A stretch of DNA of 64,000 nt from positions 248,001 through 312,000 of the forward strand of contig NZ_JBKEIT010000002.1 in the NCBI RefSeq assembly GCF_046365375.1, given 5' to 3'. The stretch is from Butyricimonas muris. Lineage in GTDB: Bacteria; Bacteroidota; Bacteroidia; Bacteroidales; Marinifilaceae. The notes below the pieces were generated by a model. That model made no database searches. It had not been told where the DNA came from and worked only from the letters and a program-made list of their open reading frames with translations. This document shows positions 16,891 to 25,873 of this stretch, piece by piece; positions within the stretch are counted from its first letter, which is position 1; every line of letters begins with the position of its first letter. The position numbers and the translations under genes were made by a program.

Positions 16891-18477
16891 ATGAGTATGA
16901 AAAAGGTAATATTAGTGGTGCTTGCGGTTTTTCTTGTCGGCTTGGTAAGTTGCGTCAAAGATAAGACGACCGGACCGCATATAGAGGTTTCCGATATATA
17001 TATATCCGATCAGGATACCGTGTTATATCCTAAGTTGGGGGAAGAGTTCGTGTTTGATCCTTCTGATCGGATATCACAAACAGATCCGTCCTGTCCGCTG
17101 ACTTATCAATGGCGTTATGGAAAGATTTATGTTAGTGCTAAAGGGGAGTATATGGTTCATCCACAAGATTCATTGAAAATGTTATCGAATGATAAAGTGC
17201 TAAGATTCACTTTCGACAGGCAAGAGCCTTATTTTGCTCGTTTAAGGGTTTCGAATGAATTTGGCAGTGCGTATCGTTATTTTATTGTAAAGCCGAGCAG
17301 TAATTTTGACGAGGGGTTGGTTATGTTGAGTCGCAATGATGAGGGTGATGCCATGTTTTCCGTGCAGAATACCGTGACGGATGAAATAGAACTCGTGCAA
17401 AAAGAGGCTTCCGATTTTTGGTATCGGACTTCAGAGGATGTACCTGTTCTAAAAGATGATATCGTGGATTTTGCGTTTGTTTGCGGGGGGGGCGATATTT
17501 GGTTTCCTCGGGTAGGTTATCCTTATATTCTTTCCCGGAAAAATAAACAGGCATATTATTTGGATCACAATACATTGAGAGTGATTACCGGTTTCGAGTT
17601 TTCAGGAACGCCATTAAAGTTAGGAATGTGTGGGGTGGGCAAGTTTGATTTGTTTGCATTCTGTGATGATGGGGATATGCGGGTACAAACTTGGAATTGG
17701 CAAATGGAAGTAGAGAGGAAAGTTTTCAAAGATGTTCATCATTGGGATCGCTTTCAGCGGGTTAAAATACGTTCGGGCATAGAGAGAAACAGCACTTTTC
17801 TAGATATTCTTTTTTTGCATGATGACGAGAATTCAAAGTTATATGGCATATGGGCTGATGGACTTTCCAATAGTGGGATAGGGCCGGAAGCTTATCCGGG
17901 AGAAAAAGTGATTTACGCGATACCGTTTGAAACGGCAAATATCGGTGTACATGATTTTTATATTGTGACGCAAAATATCGAGAATCCGTCGAAGATAACG
18001 ATAAGGCAAGTTTCCGATGTCGGATACACGGGGAGTATGTATCTTCTGTTTGGTTTATACAATGTGGTATCTTCGTATACGTATGATTTACCGGAGGGCG
18101 AAGAGTTGACTTTAACACCGGAAGCGCAGGTTTTGAACGTGTATCAACATCGTTCGATTTTGTATAATACAGACCGTAAGATTTACATGTGGAAACCCGG
18201 TGCTTCGACGGAACCTAAGTTGCCGACAGAAGAATCCGAGCTTTGTTTTGACGTGACCAGTGTGAATCCCAATGCCGTGATTACTTGTATGACACAGGAT
18301 ATTACGAATAAATATGTCTTTGTCGGGGTGTATGACCCCACGGCAGAGGGAGAGCGTAAAGGTAGCGTGTACGTGTTGGATTCGTTTGATTTGTCTTTGC
18401 TCAAAAAGTGGGAACACGTGGCATACAAGCCAATGAATATGTATTATAAACTTCATTTGTTGCGTACGGATTACTGA
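16891..18477 (+). CDS. PKD-like family surface lipoprotein
   Basis: A 528-aa lipoprotein with lipobox LVSC. Two in-frame ATGs (16891 and 16897) are possible; either gives the signal peptide. An N-terminal immunoglobulin/PKD-like region (about 35-140, containing PLTYQWRYGK and LRVSNEFGSAYRYF) is followed by a long beta-rich region, possibly propeller-like, with no catalytic motif. This matches the PKD-like lipoproteins that accompany DUF4843 proteins in Bacteroidota SusC/D operons. A ligand-binding or surface-presentation role is likely; substrate unknown. Confidence 0.75.
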   Translation: MSMKKVILVVLAVFLVGLVSCVKDKTTGPHIEVSDIYISDQDTVLYPKLGEEFVFDPSDRISQTDPSCPLTYQWRYGKIYVSAKGEYMVHPQDSLKMLSNDKVLRFTFDRQEPYFARLRVSNEFGSAYRYFIVKPSSNFDEGLVMLSRNDEGDAMFSVQNTVTDEIELVQKEASDFWYRTSEDVPVLKDDIVDFAFVCGGGDIWFPRVGYPYILSRKNKQAYYLDHNTLRVITGFEFSGTPLKLGMCGVGKFDLFAFCDDGDMRVQTWNWQMEVERKVFKDVHHWDRFQRVKIRSGIERNSTFLDILFLHDDENSKLYGIWADGLSNSGIGPEAYPGEKVIYAIPFETANIGVHDFYIVTQNIENPSKITIRQVSDVGYTGSMYLLFGLYNVVSSYTYDLPEGEELTLTPEAQVLNVYQHRSILYNTDRKIYMWKPGASTEPKLPTEESELCFDVTSVNPNAVITCMTQDITNKYVFVGVYDPTAEGERKGSVYVLDSFDLSLLKKWEHVAYKPMNMYYKLHLLRTDY

Positions 18478-18488
18478 TTTATACAGGT

Positions 18489-19595
18489 ATGAATAGATAT
18501 GTTATTAATTTAGTGGGATTGCTGTTCGCGGTGTTGTTGGGCTGTACTTTTCAGGTATATGCACAGAAAAAGAAAGGGACGTGTGAGTATGCCATTCTGG
18601 TGAGCAAGGCTGTGCGAGAGGATTTAGCGTGGAAAAAATTGACCGAGACATTGAAGATGAATCACGGGGGAGTGGAGTTTGATTATAATCAATATCCCGG
18701 GGAGGTTTTCGATAAGTTGAAACAGGCACAGCCCCGTTACGTGACTGTCGTGGAGAAAGCGGAGAAGATAACCCCGTTGTTCGTGAGAATGATGCATGCC
18801 ATGAGTCGTAATATGAGTGATACCCCGTACGAGGATTTTGTCTGGGGAATAATAACCGGAGAGCAAGCTGTTGATGCGATGCGGATGGTGACAGATGCAC
18901 AGACTCCGAAAAAGGTGGATATGGGATGGTTGGAAGCGTGTGAGTTGGAGAAGTTATCAGGTTATAATGGGGTGAATTGGAGTACCGGGGCTTGGAAAGA
19001 TAGCTGGAAGGAACGAATGAAGACTCCGGCTAAGCACACGGTAGCCGAGGCTGTGTTTTTGCAGCAGCAGTGTATTTTGGAACGTTTGGCGGCGTGGGAC
19101 CCTAAGTCGCTTGGTTTGGTTTTGCCGGAGAATGAAGAGGGATGCGTGGTTGACGATGAGGCGATAAGAATCTTGGTAAAAAAAGAATTGGGAAAAGAGT
19201 GTACGGGAGAACAGATCGAGTTGCTGAAAAACCGGGATGTGTTGGTGTATTACGGGGATCCGAAGTGGAATATCAGGTTGAAAGAGGTATTATCTCCTTT
19301 TAAGATGACGTGTAAGAAGCAACGTTTGCTTTGTACGGTGACTTTCGAATCGAACGGGAAGGCGTGTGATATTGACGAGTATATCTTCTTTTTCCCGAAG
19401 CGTCTGGAGGAACCGAGTTTGTTGGCGGAATTGCGTGAAGGAGAAGAGCTTTTGTTTGATGATACGTTTATGATTATTCGTAATGTGCATCTTGAAGCGG
19501 GAGAGAAGTATTCAATCAAGTTTTCGGTAGAAGGTGCGGATTCCATGGGAATAAAAGTGATGAAAATATTACAATCAAAAAGTGTAGAATTTTAG
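18489..19595 (+). CDS. Exported protein of unknown function, weak resemblance to gingipain-fold proteins
   Basis: A 368-aa protein with a signal peptide ending near VYAQKKK. I do not recognise a named family with confidence. Features such as YAILVSKAVREDLAWKKL, QPRYVTVVEKAE, TPYEDFVWGIITGEQAVDAMR and VLVYYGDPKWNIRL resemble the order seen in some C25-like (gingipain-fold) proteins, where a P-Y-D-x-x-W-G-x-x-T-G segment and a GDP-x-W segment recur. A clear catalytic His-Cys pair is not evident. Together with the operon context this hints at a peptidase-like or peptidase-derived role, but that is inference. It lies 12 bases after the PKD-like gene. Confidence 0.55.
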   Translation: MNRYVINLVGLLFAVLLGCTFQVYAQKKKGTCEYAILVSKAVREDLAWKKLTETLKMNHGGVEFDYNQYPGEVFDKLKQAQPRYVTVVEKAEKITPLFVRMMHAMSRNMSDTPYEDFVWGIITGEQAVDAMRMVTDAQTPKKVDMGWLEACELEKLSGYNGVNWSTGAWKDSWKERMKTPAKHTVAEAVFLQQQCILERLAAWDPKSLGLVLPENEEGCVVDDEAIRILVKKELGKECTGEQIELLKNRDVLVYYGDPKWNIRLKEVLSPFKMTCKKQRLLCTVTFESNGKACDIDEYIFFFPKRLEEPSLLAELREGEELLFDDTFMIIRNVHLEAGEKYSIKFSVEGADSMGIKVMKILQSKSVEF

Positions 19596-19650
19596 AAATA
19601 TGTTTTTAATAGGCATAATTATATTTATTAACAATCAAAAGACAAATATT

Positions 19651-21066
19651 ATGAAAAATTGGTTTTTGTATTTATGTTTGGCTATGTTTTCTGTTTTTTT
19701 TGCGTGTAGTGATGACAAGGAAGAAGGGGAAGATGAAAAGTTTATGTTGACGGTAGACAAGGAAAAGTTGGAATTTGAAGCGGGAACAACTGAAGGCATG
19801 ATGGAGCGTATCCGTGTCACGACAAACGCAGAGGATTGGACCGTTGATGTGGAGATGGAAGGGGATAAAAAATGGTTCTCTGTGACCAAGTTGGATCAGC
19901 AATGGTTGGAAGTTGTGGCCGAAGTGAATAATTCTGTAGAAAAGAGAGAAGGTAAATTATTGATTAAGTCGGTAGGGAATCCGGATAAAGTGATTCCTGT
20001 GCTTCAATCGGCGGTGGCAGAAGCTACTTTGGAGTTGTCGAAAAATGTAATCATATTTGATAAAGCAGGAGGTAGCGAAGCTATCACGGTTACAAGTAAT
20101 CAAGCTGCCATCCGCTTGGAAAATGTGGAGAAGGAGGATTGGTTTAGCGTGACTCTTGCTGAAGATAATAAGTCGTTTACGGTGGAGGTGAAGGAAAATG
20201 CAGAGGGAGAACCGAATGAAACAAAGTTTAATGTGGTGGCAGGGATTGATGAAGAGAATCAAAAAGTAATTGAAGTTACCGTGAAGCAAGTTGATGCTGT
20301 GGTGTTAAATGCCAGCGGCTATCGCATTGTTTTAGATGCTCCTGCTGGGGCAACAACCGCGGAATCAAGCGAGGATTGGTGTACGGCAGAGTTGAAAGAC
20401 GGTAAGTTGGTGGTAAGTGCATCCGGTAATGTCGGGGGAGATGCAAGGAGCGCGACTGTAACTATGGGTGAAACGATTGTTTTTGTGGAGCAAGAAGGTG
20501 GAGTGTTTAATCCCGGAGATGTTTTCAAACATAATGGAGTGGCTGTTGGCATTGTCGTTAGTCATGATGAAGAAGGACTTTTGGTGATTGCCTTGGAAGA
20601 AAAAGAAAATGTAATGTTTTGTGCTAATGGCGCAGTGATAACAGGGGGAGGGTATGAGCCTATTTATAGTAAAGTCAAAGAGATGTATCCGAATGATTGG
20701 AAAGATGCATTTCCTGCATTTGCTTATTGTGCGGAAATGGAAGAGAAAACCGGAATGGAAGGATGGGTTTTGCCAAGTTTTTGGCGTTTAAAGGGGGATT
20801 TCGTTACACTGGAAGGTAATCTAAAATCTGAATGGCCTAAATTGAAAGCTAATTGTGAGAAAGTAAATAATGCATTGAAAGCGTTGAACGTGCCGGAATA
20901 TACCACGGGATGGTATTGGTGTGATGCTCATATGGATATGTATGGATGGGGATGGGCTTGGAATTTGGAAAATAATCCAACTATGGGTGGAAGATGTATT
21001 AGTAAAGGCTCTACTAATATGTGCATTGCTCGTTGCTTCTGGTGGAAACGTGATTTAGCGAAGTAA
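19651..21066 (+). CDS. BACON-domain lipoprotein with lectin-like C-terminus
   Basis: A 471-aa lipoprotein from the ATG at 19651 (lipobox FFAC, Cys19); an earlier in-frame start at 19600 would place 17 residues before the signal peptide and is less likely. Two to three beta-sandwich repeats of BACON type follow (LEFEAGTTEGMMERIRVTTNAEDWTV… and IIFDKAGGSEAITVTSNQ…), a domain thought to bind carbohydrate or mucin. The C-terminal part (GWVLPSFWRL … WYWCDAHMDMYGWGW … IARCFWWKR) resembles DUF1566/C-type-lectin-like domains. It is probably a surface binding protein. A terminator-like hairpin follows before the thioredoxin gene. Confidence 0.75.
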   Translation: MKNWFLYLCLAMFSVFFACSDDKEEGEDEKFMLTVDKEKLEFEAGTTEGMMERIRVTTNAEDWTVDVEMEGDKKWFSVTKLDQQWLEVVAEVNNSVEKREGKLLIKSVGNPDKVIPVLQSAVAEATLELSKNVIIFDKAGGSEAITVTSNQAAIRLENVEKEDWFSVTLAEDNKSFTVEVKENAEGEPNETKFNVVAGIDEENQKVIEVTVKQVDAVVLNASGYRIVLDAPAGATTAESSEDWCTAELKDGKLVVSASGNVGGDARSATVTMGETIVFVEQEGGVFNPGDVFKHNGVAVGIVVSHDEEGLLVIALEEKENVMFCANGAVITGGGYEPIYSKVKEMYPNDWKDAFPAFAYCAEMEEKTGMEGWVLPSFWRLKGDFVTLEGNLKSEWPKLKANCEKVNNALKALNVPEYTTGWYWCDAHMDMYGWGWAWNLENNPTMGGRCISKGSTNMCIARCFWWKRDLAK

Positions 21067-21089
21067 AAGCTTTTGATTCTTGTTTGACA

Positions 21090-21137
21090 AAAGAGTTGCA
21101 ATGAATCTATTAGATGTTTTATTGCAACTCTTTTTGT
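21090..21137 (+). terminator. Hairpin between BACON and thioredoxin genes
   Basis: A 13-bp stem (21090-21102 with 21121-21133; AAAGAGTTGCAAT pairs with ATTGCAACTCTTT) is followed by a few Ts. It may partly terminate the operon, so the thioredoxin gene could be expressed at a lower level than the genes before it. Confidence 0.65.
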
Positions 21138-21161
21138 GTTCTAAAGAAATTAATTTGTAAT

Positions 21162-22865
21162 ATGAAAATTATTATTGTCAATTTATTTTTGTTGATATCG
21201 AGTTTATCTCTTTTTGGACAAGGAGTAAATTTTGAAGCTCTTACGTTTAATGAAGCTTTGGCGAAAGCAAAGCAAGAAAATAAACTCGTGTTTGTAGATT
21301 GTTATACGGCATGGTGTGTTCCGTGTCGTGTTATGGCAGAAAATGTATTTCCGCAAAAGGAAGCCGGTGATTTTTTTAACCCTAAATTTGTCTGTGTGAA
21401 ATTTGACATGGAGAAAGGGGAGGGGCTGGAATTGAGTAAGAAGTTGAAAATTAAAGCTTACCCGACGTTTTTTATAATTCGTCCGGATGGAGCCATACAA
21501 CATATGATTGTAGGGGGAGGTGAGTTGGAACCTTTTATTAATAAAGTAGAGCGAGGGTTAGACAAGAAAACTTCTTTTACTTATTTGAACAAGCTGTACG
21601 AGAAAGGAGAAATGACGAAAGAGCAGTTGATGACTTACATGGTCGTGCTGCAAGATGCGGGTGAAAGGGCGAAGAGCAAGGAGATTGGAAAGAAGTTGGA
21701 CTCCGTGTTGACGGAAAAGGATAAAATGAAAAAAGAATATTGGCCTATTCTTGAAAAAAGTGTTTATGGTTCAGATGATTTTAGCTTAGTATTGAATAAT
21801 ATCGCTATTTTCAAAAAAAACGTGGGAGGAGAAAACGTGGAGTCGTATTTGTATCAAAATTATAGCTCGACTTTAAATCAACTTGTTTCTGAACGCCCGA
21901 AAGATTTTTCCACTCGTTTTACTCAAATTCGCGAGGAATTGGAGAAATCGTATTTTGAAAAACGGGAAAAATTGGAAGTTTCCCTTGACTTTTGTGAAGC
22001 TATTGCAAATGAGGATATTGAAAAGATTATAAATTTGATTTCACGAGGGAACGTGGAATTATGGAGTCATACGGGGAAACGAGCTAGCGAATTGCTCGTG
22101 CATAGGGCGTCAATAGATCAGTTGAAGAATGTGGCAGCTTTAGAGTGTCAATATATCACCGGTAACGAGTCGGAAGCAAAAAGGAAATTTTTGAAAGAGA
22201 TGTTTGTCGATTTTAATATAGCTGCCCGCACGATGACTTTTGAGGAGGCATTTGAAGTGGCTAAACAAAGACGGGGACGTGTTTTTATAGATTGTTATGA
22301 TTCAGATAGCCCGGTTTGTCGATATATGTCAGATACGGTATTTCGGGATGAAGAGCTCAAACGTGTTATGAACGAAAATTTTATATACGTGAAATGCGAT
22401 ATAAAAAAACAAGAAGGTCGGGAGGTTTGCAAAAAATTTGATGTACATGTTTACCCGACTTTTGTTGTGGTGAATTGGAAAGGAGGTGTTCGTCATAAAT
22501 TCACTGGAATAGGGGATGCGGAATATTTTCGCACAAAACTTGAAGATGTGTTTAATGGGTATACGGCGTTGGAGTGTCTAGAAGAATTTTATAATATGGG
22601 AAGACGGGATAAGAAATTGTTGACTTCGTACGCGGAAGCATTGGCCTCTGTCAAGGATTCCCGTGCTCCGGGGGTTGTGAAGGAATTATTTCGAGTACTA
22701 AGTGACGAGGAGAGAGTTTCATCTCGTTATTGGTATATTTTTGCTGAAAAAGAATACAGTCCCAACGGTTCGGATGCGGAGAAATTTTTATTGAAGAATC
22801 GAACAAAATTTGTAGAGGTACAAGGGCTGGAAACCGTTGAGCAACGATTGAGGGATTGTCAATAA
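21162..22865 (+). CDS. Exported tandem thioredoxin-domain protein, second domain degenerate
   Basis: A 567-aa protein from the ATG at 21162, where a signal peptide begins (MKIIIVNLFLLISSLSLFGQ). It has two thioredoxin folds, each followed by a helical region. The first has WCVPC (Cys52, Cys55) and the cis-Pro segment AYPTFF. The second aligns as SDSPVC, so the first cysteine is replaced by Ser383 and only Cys386 remains, while its cis-Pro segment VYPTFV is kept. A single-cysteine thioredoxin fold can trap substrates or act as a binding module. The layout looks like a duplication of the single-domain protein at 49608. It ends the first SusC/D operon and presumably handles disulfides in the periplasm. 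Confidence 0.85.
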   Translation: MKIIIVNLFLLISSLSLFGQGVNFEALTFNEALAKAKQENKLVFVDCYTAWCVPCRVMAENVFPQKEAGDFFNPKFVCVKFDMEKGEGLELSKKLKIKAYPTFFIIRPDGAIQHMIVGGGELEPFINKVERGLDKKTSFTYLNKLYEKGEMTKEQLMTYMVVLQDAGERAKSKEIGKKLDSVLTEKDKMKKEYWPILEKSVYGSDDFSLVLNNIAIFKKNVGGENVESYLYQNYSSTLNQLVSERPKDFSTRFTQIREELEKSYFEKREKLEVSLDFCEAIANEDIEKIINLISRGNVELWSHTGKRASELLVHRASIDQLKNVAALECQYITGNESEAKRKFLKEMFVDFNIAARTMTFEEAFEVAKQRRGRVFIDCYDSDSPVCRYMSDTVFRDEELKRVMNENFIYVKCDIKKQEGREVCKKFDVHVYPTFVVVNWKGGVRHKFTGIGDAEYFRTKLEDVFNGYTALECLEEFYNMGRRDKKLLTSYAEALASVKDSRAPGVVKELFRVLSDEERVSSRYWYIFAEKEYSPNGSDAEKFLLKNRTKFVEVQGLETVEQRLRDCQ

Positions 22866-22877
22866 CGTGTGGGGGAT

Positions 22878-22918
22878 ATTATTGTAGCGAATATTATTGT
22901 AATATTCGCTACAATAAT
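22878..22918. terminator. Bidirectional terminator, 18-bp perfect stem
   Basis: Arms 22878-22895 and 22901-22918 are perfectly complementary over 18 bp with a 5-base loop. It lies between the convergent thioredoxin and ABC-F genes and can terminate both. Confidence 0.8.
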
Positions 22919-22926
22919 TAATGTTA

Positions 22927-24564
22927 TTATCCCTTTCGCTCGATTTCTTTCAAGTTCTCCATTTTCTTTTTCCGGAGGAAGCCTTGGATGTCTTCGAGGT
23001 GCTCGGTGACTTTCTTGTTGCCGAACTCGTAGACTTTTTCTGCCAGTCCGGTGAGGAAATCACGGTCGTGCGACACGACGATGAGGGTGCCGTCGAAGTT
23101 TTTCAAGGCGCTTTTCAAAATGTCCTTGGTACGTAAGTCCAAATGGTTGGTCGGTTCGTCGAGAATCAACAGGTTCACGGGGGATAGCAATAGTTTAATC
23201 ATTGCCAGACGGGTACGTTCGCCCCCGGAAAGGACTTTTACTTTTTTGTCCACGTCGTCACCGCTGAACATGAAGGCTCCAAGCATATCCTTGATTTTGT
23301 GTTTTAGTTCCAATGGGGTTACGTCATCGATGGTCTGGAAAACGGTGAGGTTTTCGTCCATGAGCGAGGCTTGGTTCTGGGCGAAATACCCGATCTGGAC
23401 GTTGTAGCCCAAAGTCAGCTTTCCGGTGTAGGGGATTTCTCCCATGATACATTTCACGAGGGTGGATTTTCCTTCCCCGTTGCGTCCGACGAATGCTACT
23501 TTCTCGCCTTTCTCTATCGTGAAGCTGGCGTTTTGGAAAACGACGTGACCGTCATAGTCCTTCGTGAGTTCCTCGGCGATGACGGGATATTTACCCGAAT
23601 TGGGGGAAGGCGGGAATTTCAGTCGTAAGGCGGAAGTATCTACTTCATCCACTTCCAGTATTTCGAGTTTCTCGAGCATTCTTACCCGGGATTGCACTTG
23701 CAGCGTTTTGGAGTAGGTTCCCTTGAAGCGTTCGATAAATTCCTTGGTTTCGGCAATCATTTTTTGTTGCTCGTCATAAGCCTTTTGCTGTTGGATACGG
23801 CGTTCTTGGCGCAACACGAGGTATTGCGAGTAATTAACTTTGTAGTCGTAGATACGCCCCATGGTAACCTCTATCGTGCGGGTGGTGATGTTATCCACGA
23901 AAGCCCGGTCGTGGGAGATCACGACAACCGCTTTCCCGTTGTTCACGAGGAAGTCTTCCAGCCATTGGATAGAGTCGATATCCAAGTGGTTGGTAGGCTC
24001 GTCGAGCAGTAATACATCGGGATTTTTAAGCAGCATTTTTGCCAACTCGATGCGCATACGCCATCCTCCGCTGAAGTCGGAGGTCGGGCGGTTGAAGTCT
24101 TCCCGTTGGAATCCCAAGCCTAAAAGAATCTTTTCAACATCCGCCTCGTAATGCGTGGAGTCGATGCTGTAAAATTTCTCGCTTAGGGTGGAAACGTCCT
24201 CAATCAGTTTGTAATACTCGGGTGAATCGTAATCCGTTCTTTCGGTCAGTTGTTGGTTCAGACGTTCAATCTCTTTCTCCATCTCGAAAAGATGGGCGAA
24301 GGCCTGTGCGGTTTCATCGAAGACGGTACGCTCGTTTTGAGTCATCAGATGTTGGGGCAGATAGGCTATCACCGTGTCTTTCGGGCAGGAAACGTTACCT
24401 CGGTTGGGTTGTCTTTCCCCGGCAAGGACTTTCAACAGGGTGGACTTGCCCGCCCCGTTTTTACCCATGAGGGCGATACGGTCTTTGTCGTTAATCACGA
24501 ATGATATGTCTTTAAAAAGTGCTCTGTCTCCAAATTCTACTGTTAATCCGTCTACTGAAATCAT
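22927..24564 (-). CDS. ABC-F family ATPase (YdiF/Uup type)
   Basis: A 545-aa soluble protein with two ABC ATPase domains and no membrane segments. The first domain has GKNGAGKST, FSGGWRMR and VLLLDEPTNHLD; the second has GRNGEGKST, LSGGERTR and LLILDEPTNHLD. An inter-domain linker around residues 240-320 (QQKAYDEQQKMIAETKEFIERF) is the P-site tRNA interaction motif typical of ABC-F proteins, which act on ribosomes rather than as transporters. The C-terminal tail is short. It is transcribed divergently from the DUF1016 gene; an imperfect promoter is visible at 24622-24615. It is likely a housekeeping translation factor, and there are no signs of an antibiotic-inducible leader. Confidence 0.92.
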   Translation of the reverse strand: MISVDGLTVEFGDRALFKDISFVINDKDRIALMGKNGAGKSTLLKVLAGERQPNRGNVSCPKDTVIAYLPQHLMTQNERTVFDETAQAFAHLFEMEKEIERLNQQLTERTDYDSPEYYKLIEDVSTLSEKFYSIDSTHYEADVEKILLGLGFQREDFNRPTSDFSGGWRMRIELAKMLLKNPDVLLLDEPTNHLDIDSIQWLEDFLVNNGKAVVVISHDRAFVDNITTRTIEVTMGRIYDYKVNYSQYLVLRQERRIQQQKAYDEQQKMIAETKEFIERFKGTYSKTLQVQSRVRMLEKLEILEVDEVDTSALRLKFPPSPNSGKYPVIAEELTKDYDGHVVFQNASFTIEKGEKVAFVGRNGEGKSTLVKCIMGEIPYTGKLTLGYNVQIGYFAQNQASLMDENLTVFQTIDDVTPLELKHKIKDMLGAFMFSGDDVDKKVKVLSGGERTRLAMIKLLLSPVNLLILDEPTNHLDLRTKDILKSALKNFDGTLIVVSHDRDFLTGLAEKVYEFGNKKVTEHLEDIQGFLRKKKMENLKEIERKG

Positions 24565-24614
24565 ATAAATTGAAAATTGAAAGTTGAAAATGGATTCACC
24601 ATTTCCAAATGGCG

Positions 24615-24622
24615 GTGCGAAG
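24615..24622 (-). promoter_or_regulatory. Possible ABC-F -7 element
   Basis: The minus strand reads TATCTTCG, one mismatch from TAnnTTTG, followed by CACC, 50 bases before the start codon. Tentative. Confidence 0.35.
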
Positions 24623-24637
24623 ATAAAATAATTTGTT

Positions 24638-24645
24638 TATATTTG
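24638..24645 (+). promoter_or_regulatory. -7 element for the DUF1016 gene
   Basis: TATATTTG matches TAnnTTTG. Transcription from here would start at about 24652, so the in-frame ATG at 24649 cannot be used and the later ATGs (24688 or 24709) are favoured. Confidence 0.5.
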
Positions 24646-24708
24646 TGCATGAACGGCGAAAAGAGAAAACCTGCTTTTGTAAAAGGCATGAAAAATGAAG
24701 GAAAAAAT

Positions 24709-25755
24709 ATGAGCAAATCTATTAGTATATTAGACAAGGACTATCTGCAATGGGTGAAGGAGTTGAGTATCCGTTATCGTCAGAGTCAGATAAAAGCGGC
24801 GGTAAAGGTGAACAGTGTTCTCATCGAATTTTATTGGGGATTGGGAAGCGATATCGTTTCGTTGGAAGTGGATAATAAATACGGGGGTAAATTCTATGCT
24901 ACCCTTAGTGCGGATTTGCGTAGGGAAATGCCCGGTGTAGAAGGACTTTCCGAATCGAATATACGATATGCCAAGCGTTTTTTTCAGCTTTATGCCGACC
25001 GTACCCGAAATCTTCAACAACTTGTTGAAGAATTGTGTAACATACCGTGGGGACACCATATACGCATCATTGACAAGTGCTCGGATAATCCCGACAAAGC
25101 CTTGTTTTATGTGCGCCAAATCTTGGAACACGGGTGGAGCCGTGCAATGTTGCTCAATTTCCTTGATACCGATTTATATGAACGGCGAGGGAAGGCTCTA
25201 ACTAATTTCCAGCACACGATGCCTGTTGTTACAAGTGATTTGGCTCAAGAACTTACAAAAGATCCTTATAGTTTTGATTTTCTTGCCATGCGTAAGGGCT
25301 ATAATGAACGACAATTGAAGGATGCGCTGTTGATGAATATCACTAATTTTCTGGTAGAACTTGGAACGGGCTTTGCTTACGTGGGGAGGGAATATCGGTT
25401 GCAAATAGGTCAAAAGGAAAAATTCATCGATTTGTTGTTTTACAATCTTACTATCCGTTGCTACGTTGTGGTGGAAGTCAAGATAGACGAGTTTGATTCT
25501 GCCGATATAGGTCAGCTTGGTACTTATGTGACAGCCGTAAACCATCTTTTACGTAAAGAAGGAATAGATAATCCAACAATAGGGTTACTTATTTGCAAGA
25601 ATAAGGACAATTTGTTGGCGCAATATGCGCTGGAATCAAGTCGTCAACCGATTGGTATATCAGAATACGAGTTGTCCCAACTTTATCCAACCGAAGTAGA
25701 GGGAACCATACCATCAATTAATGAGATAGAGTCGAAGTTAAATGATAGGTCGTAA
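24709..25755 (+). CDS. DUF1016 (YhcG-like) PD-(D/E)XK nuclease domain protein
   Basis: A DUF1016 protein of 348 aa from the ATG at 24709, which has GAAGGA six bases before it; an ATG at 24688 is also possible. The N-terminal DUF1016_N region (WVKELSIRYRQSQIKAAVKVN…LIEFYWGLG, LSESNIRYAKRFF) precedes a PD-(D/E)XK nuclease core with KFIDLLFYN and VVVEVKIDEF providing the Asp and Glu-x-Lys residues. The family is linked by context to restriction, defence or mobile DNA in many bacteria; the function is not established. A short homologous remnant lies just downstream (25793-25822), suggesting a former second copy. The gene borders the compositional island that follows. Confidence 0.85.
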   Translation: MSKSISILDKDYLQWVKELSIRYRQSQIKAAVKVNSVLIEFYWGLGSDIVSLEVDNKYGGKFYATLSADLRREMPGVEGLSESNIRYAKRFFQLYADRTRNLQQLVEELCNIPWGHHIRIIDKCSDNPDKALFYVRQILEHGWSRAMLLNFLDTDLYERRGKALTNFQHTMPVVTSDLAQELTKDPYSFDFLAMRKGYNERQLKDALLMNITNFLVELGTGFAYVGREYRLQIGQKEKFIDLLFYNLTIRCYVVVEVKIDEFDSADIGQLGTYVTAVNHLLRKEGIDNPTIGLLICKNKDNLLAQYALESSRQPIGISEYELSQLYPTEVEGTIPSINEIESKLNDRS

Positions 25756-25792
25756 ATTCAACTTAGAAAGAAATGGACTTTTGCACACCTTC

Positions 25793-25822
25793 ATTGTGTA
25801 ACGTACCGTGGGGATGCCATAT
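25793..25822 (+). pseudogene. Fragment matching the DUF1016 gene
   Basis: This 30-base stretch matches 25032-25061 inside the intact DUF1016 gene at 27 of 30 positions by my hand alignment, including the 11-base block TACCGTGGGGA, and would encode a CNVPWG segment matching CNIPWG. It lies right after the intact gene, so it may be the remnant of a second copy or of an insertion/recombination event. It is too short to be sure. Confidence 0.35.
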
Positions 25823-25873
25823 TGTATAAACAGCGAAAAGCAAGTAATTTCGCGATTGTAATGATTTGAAAGG

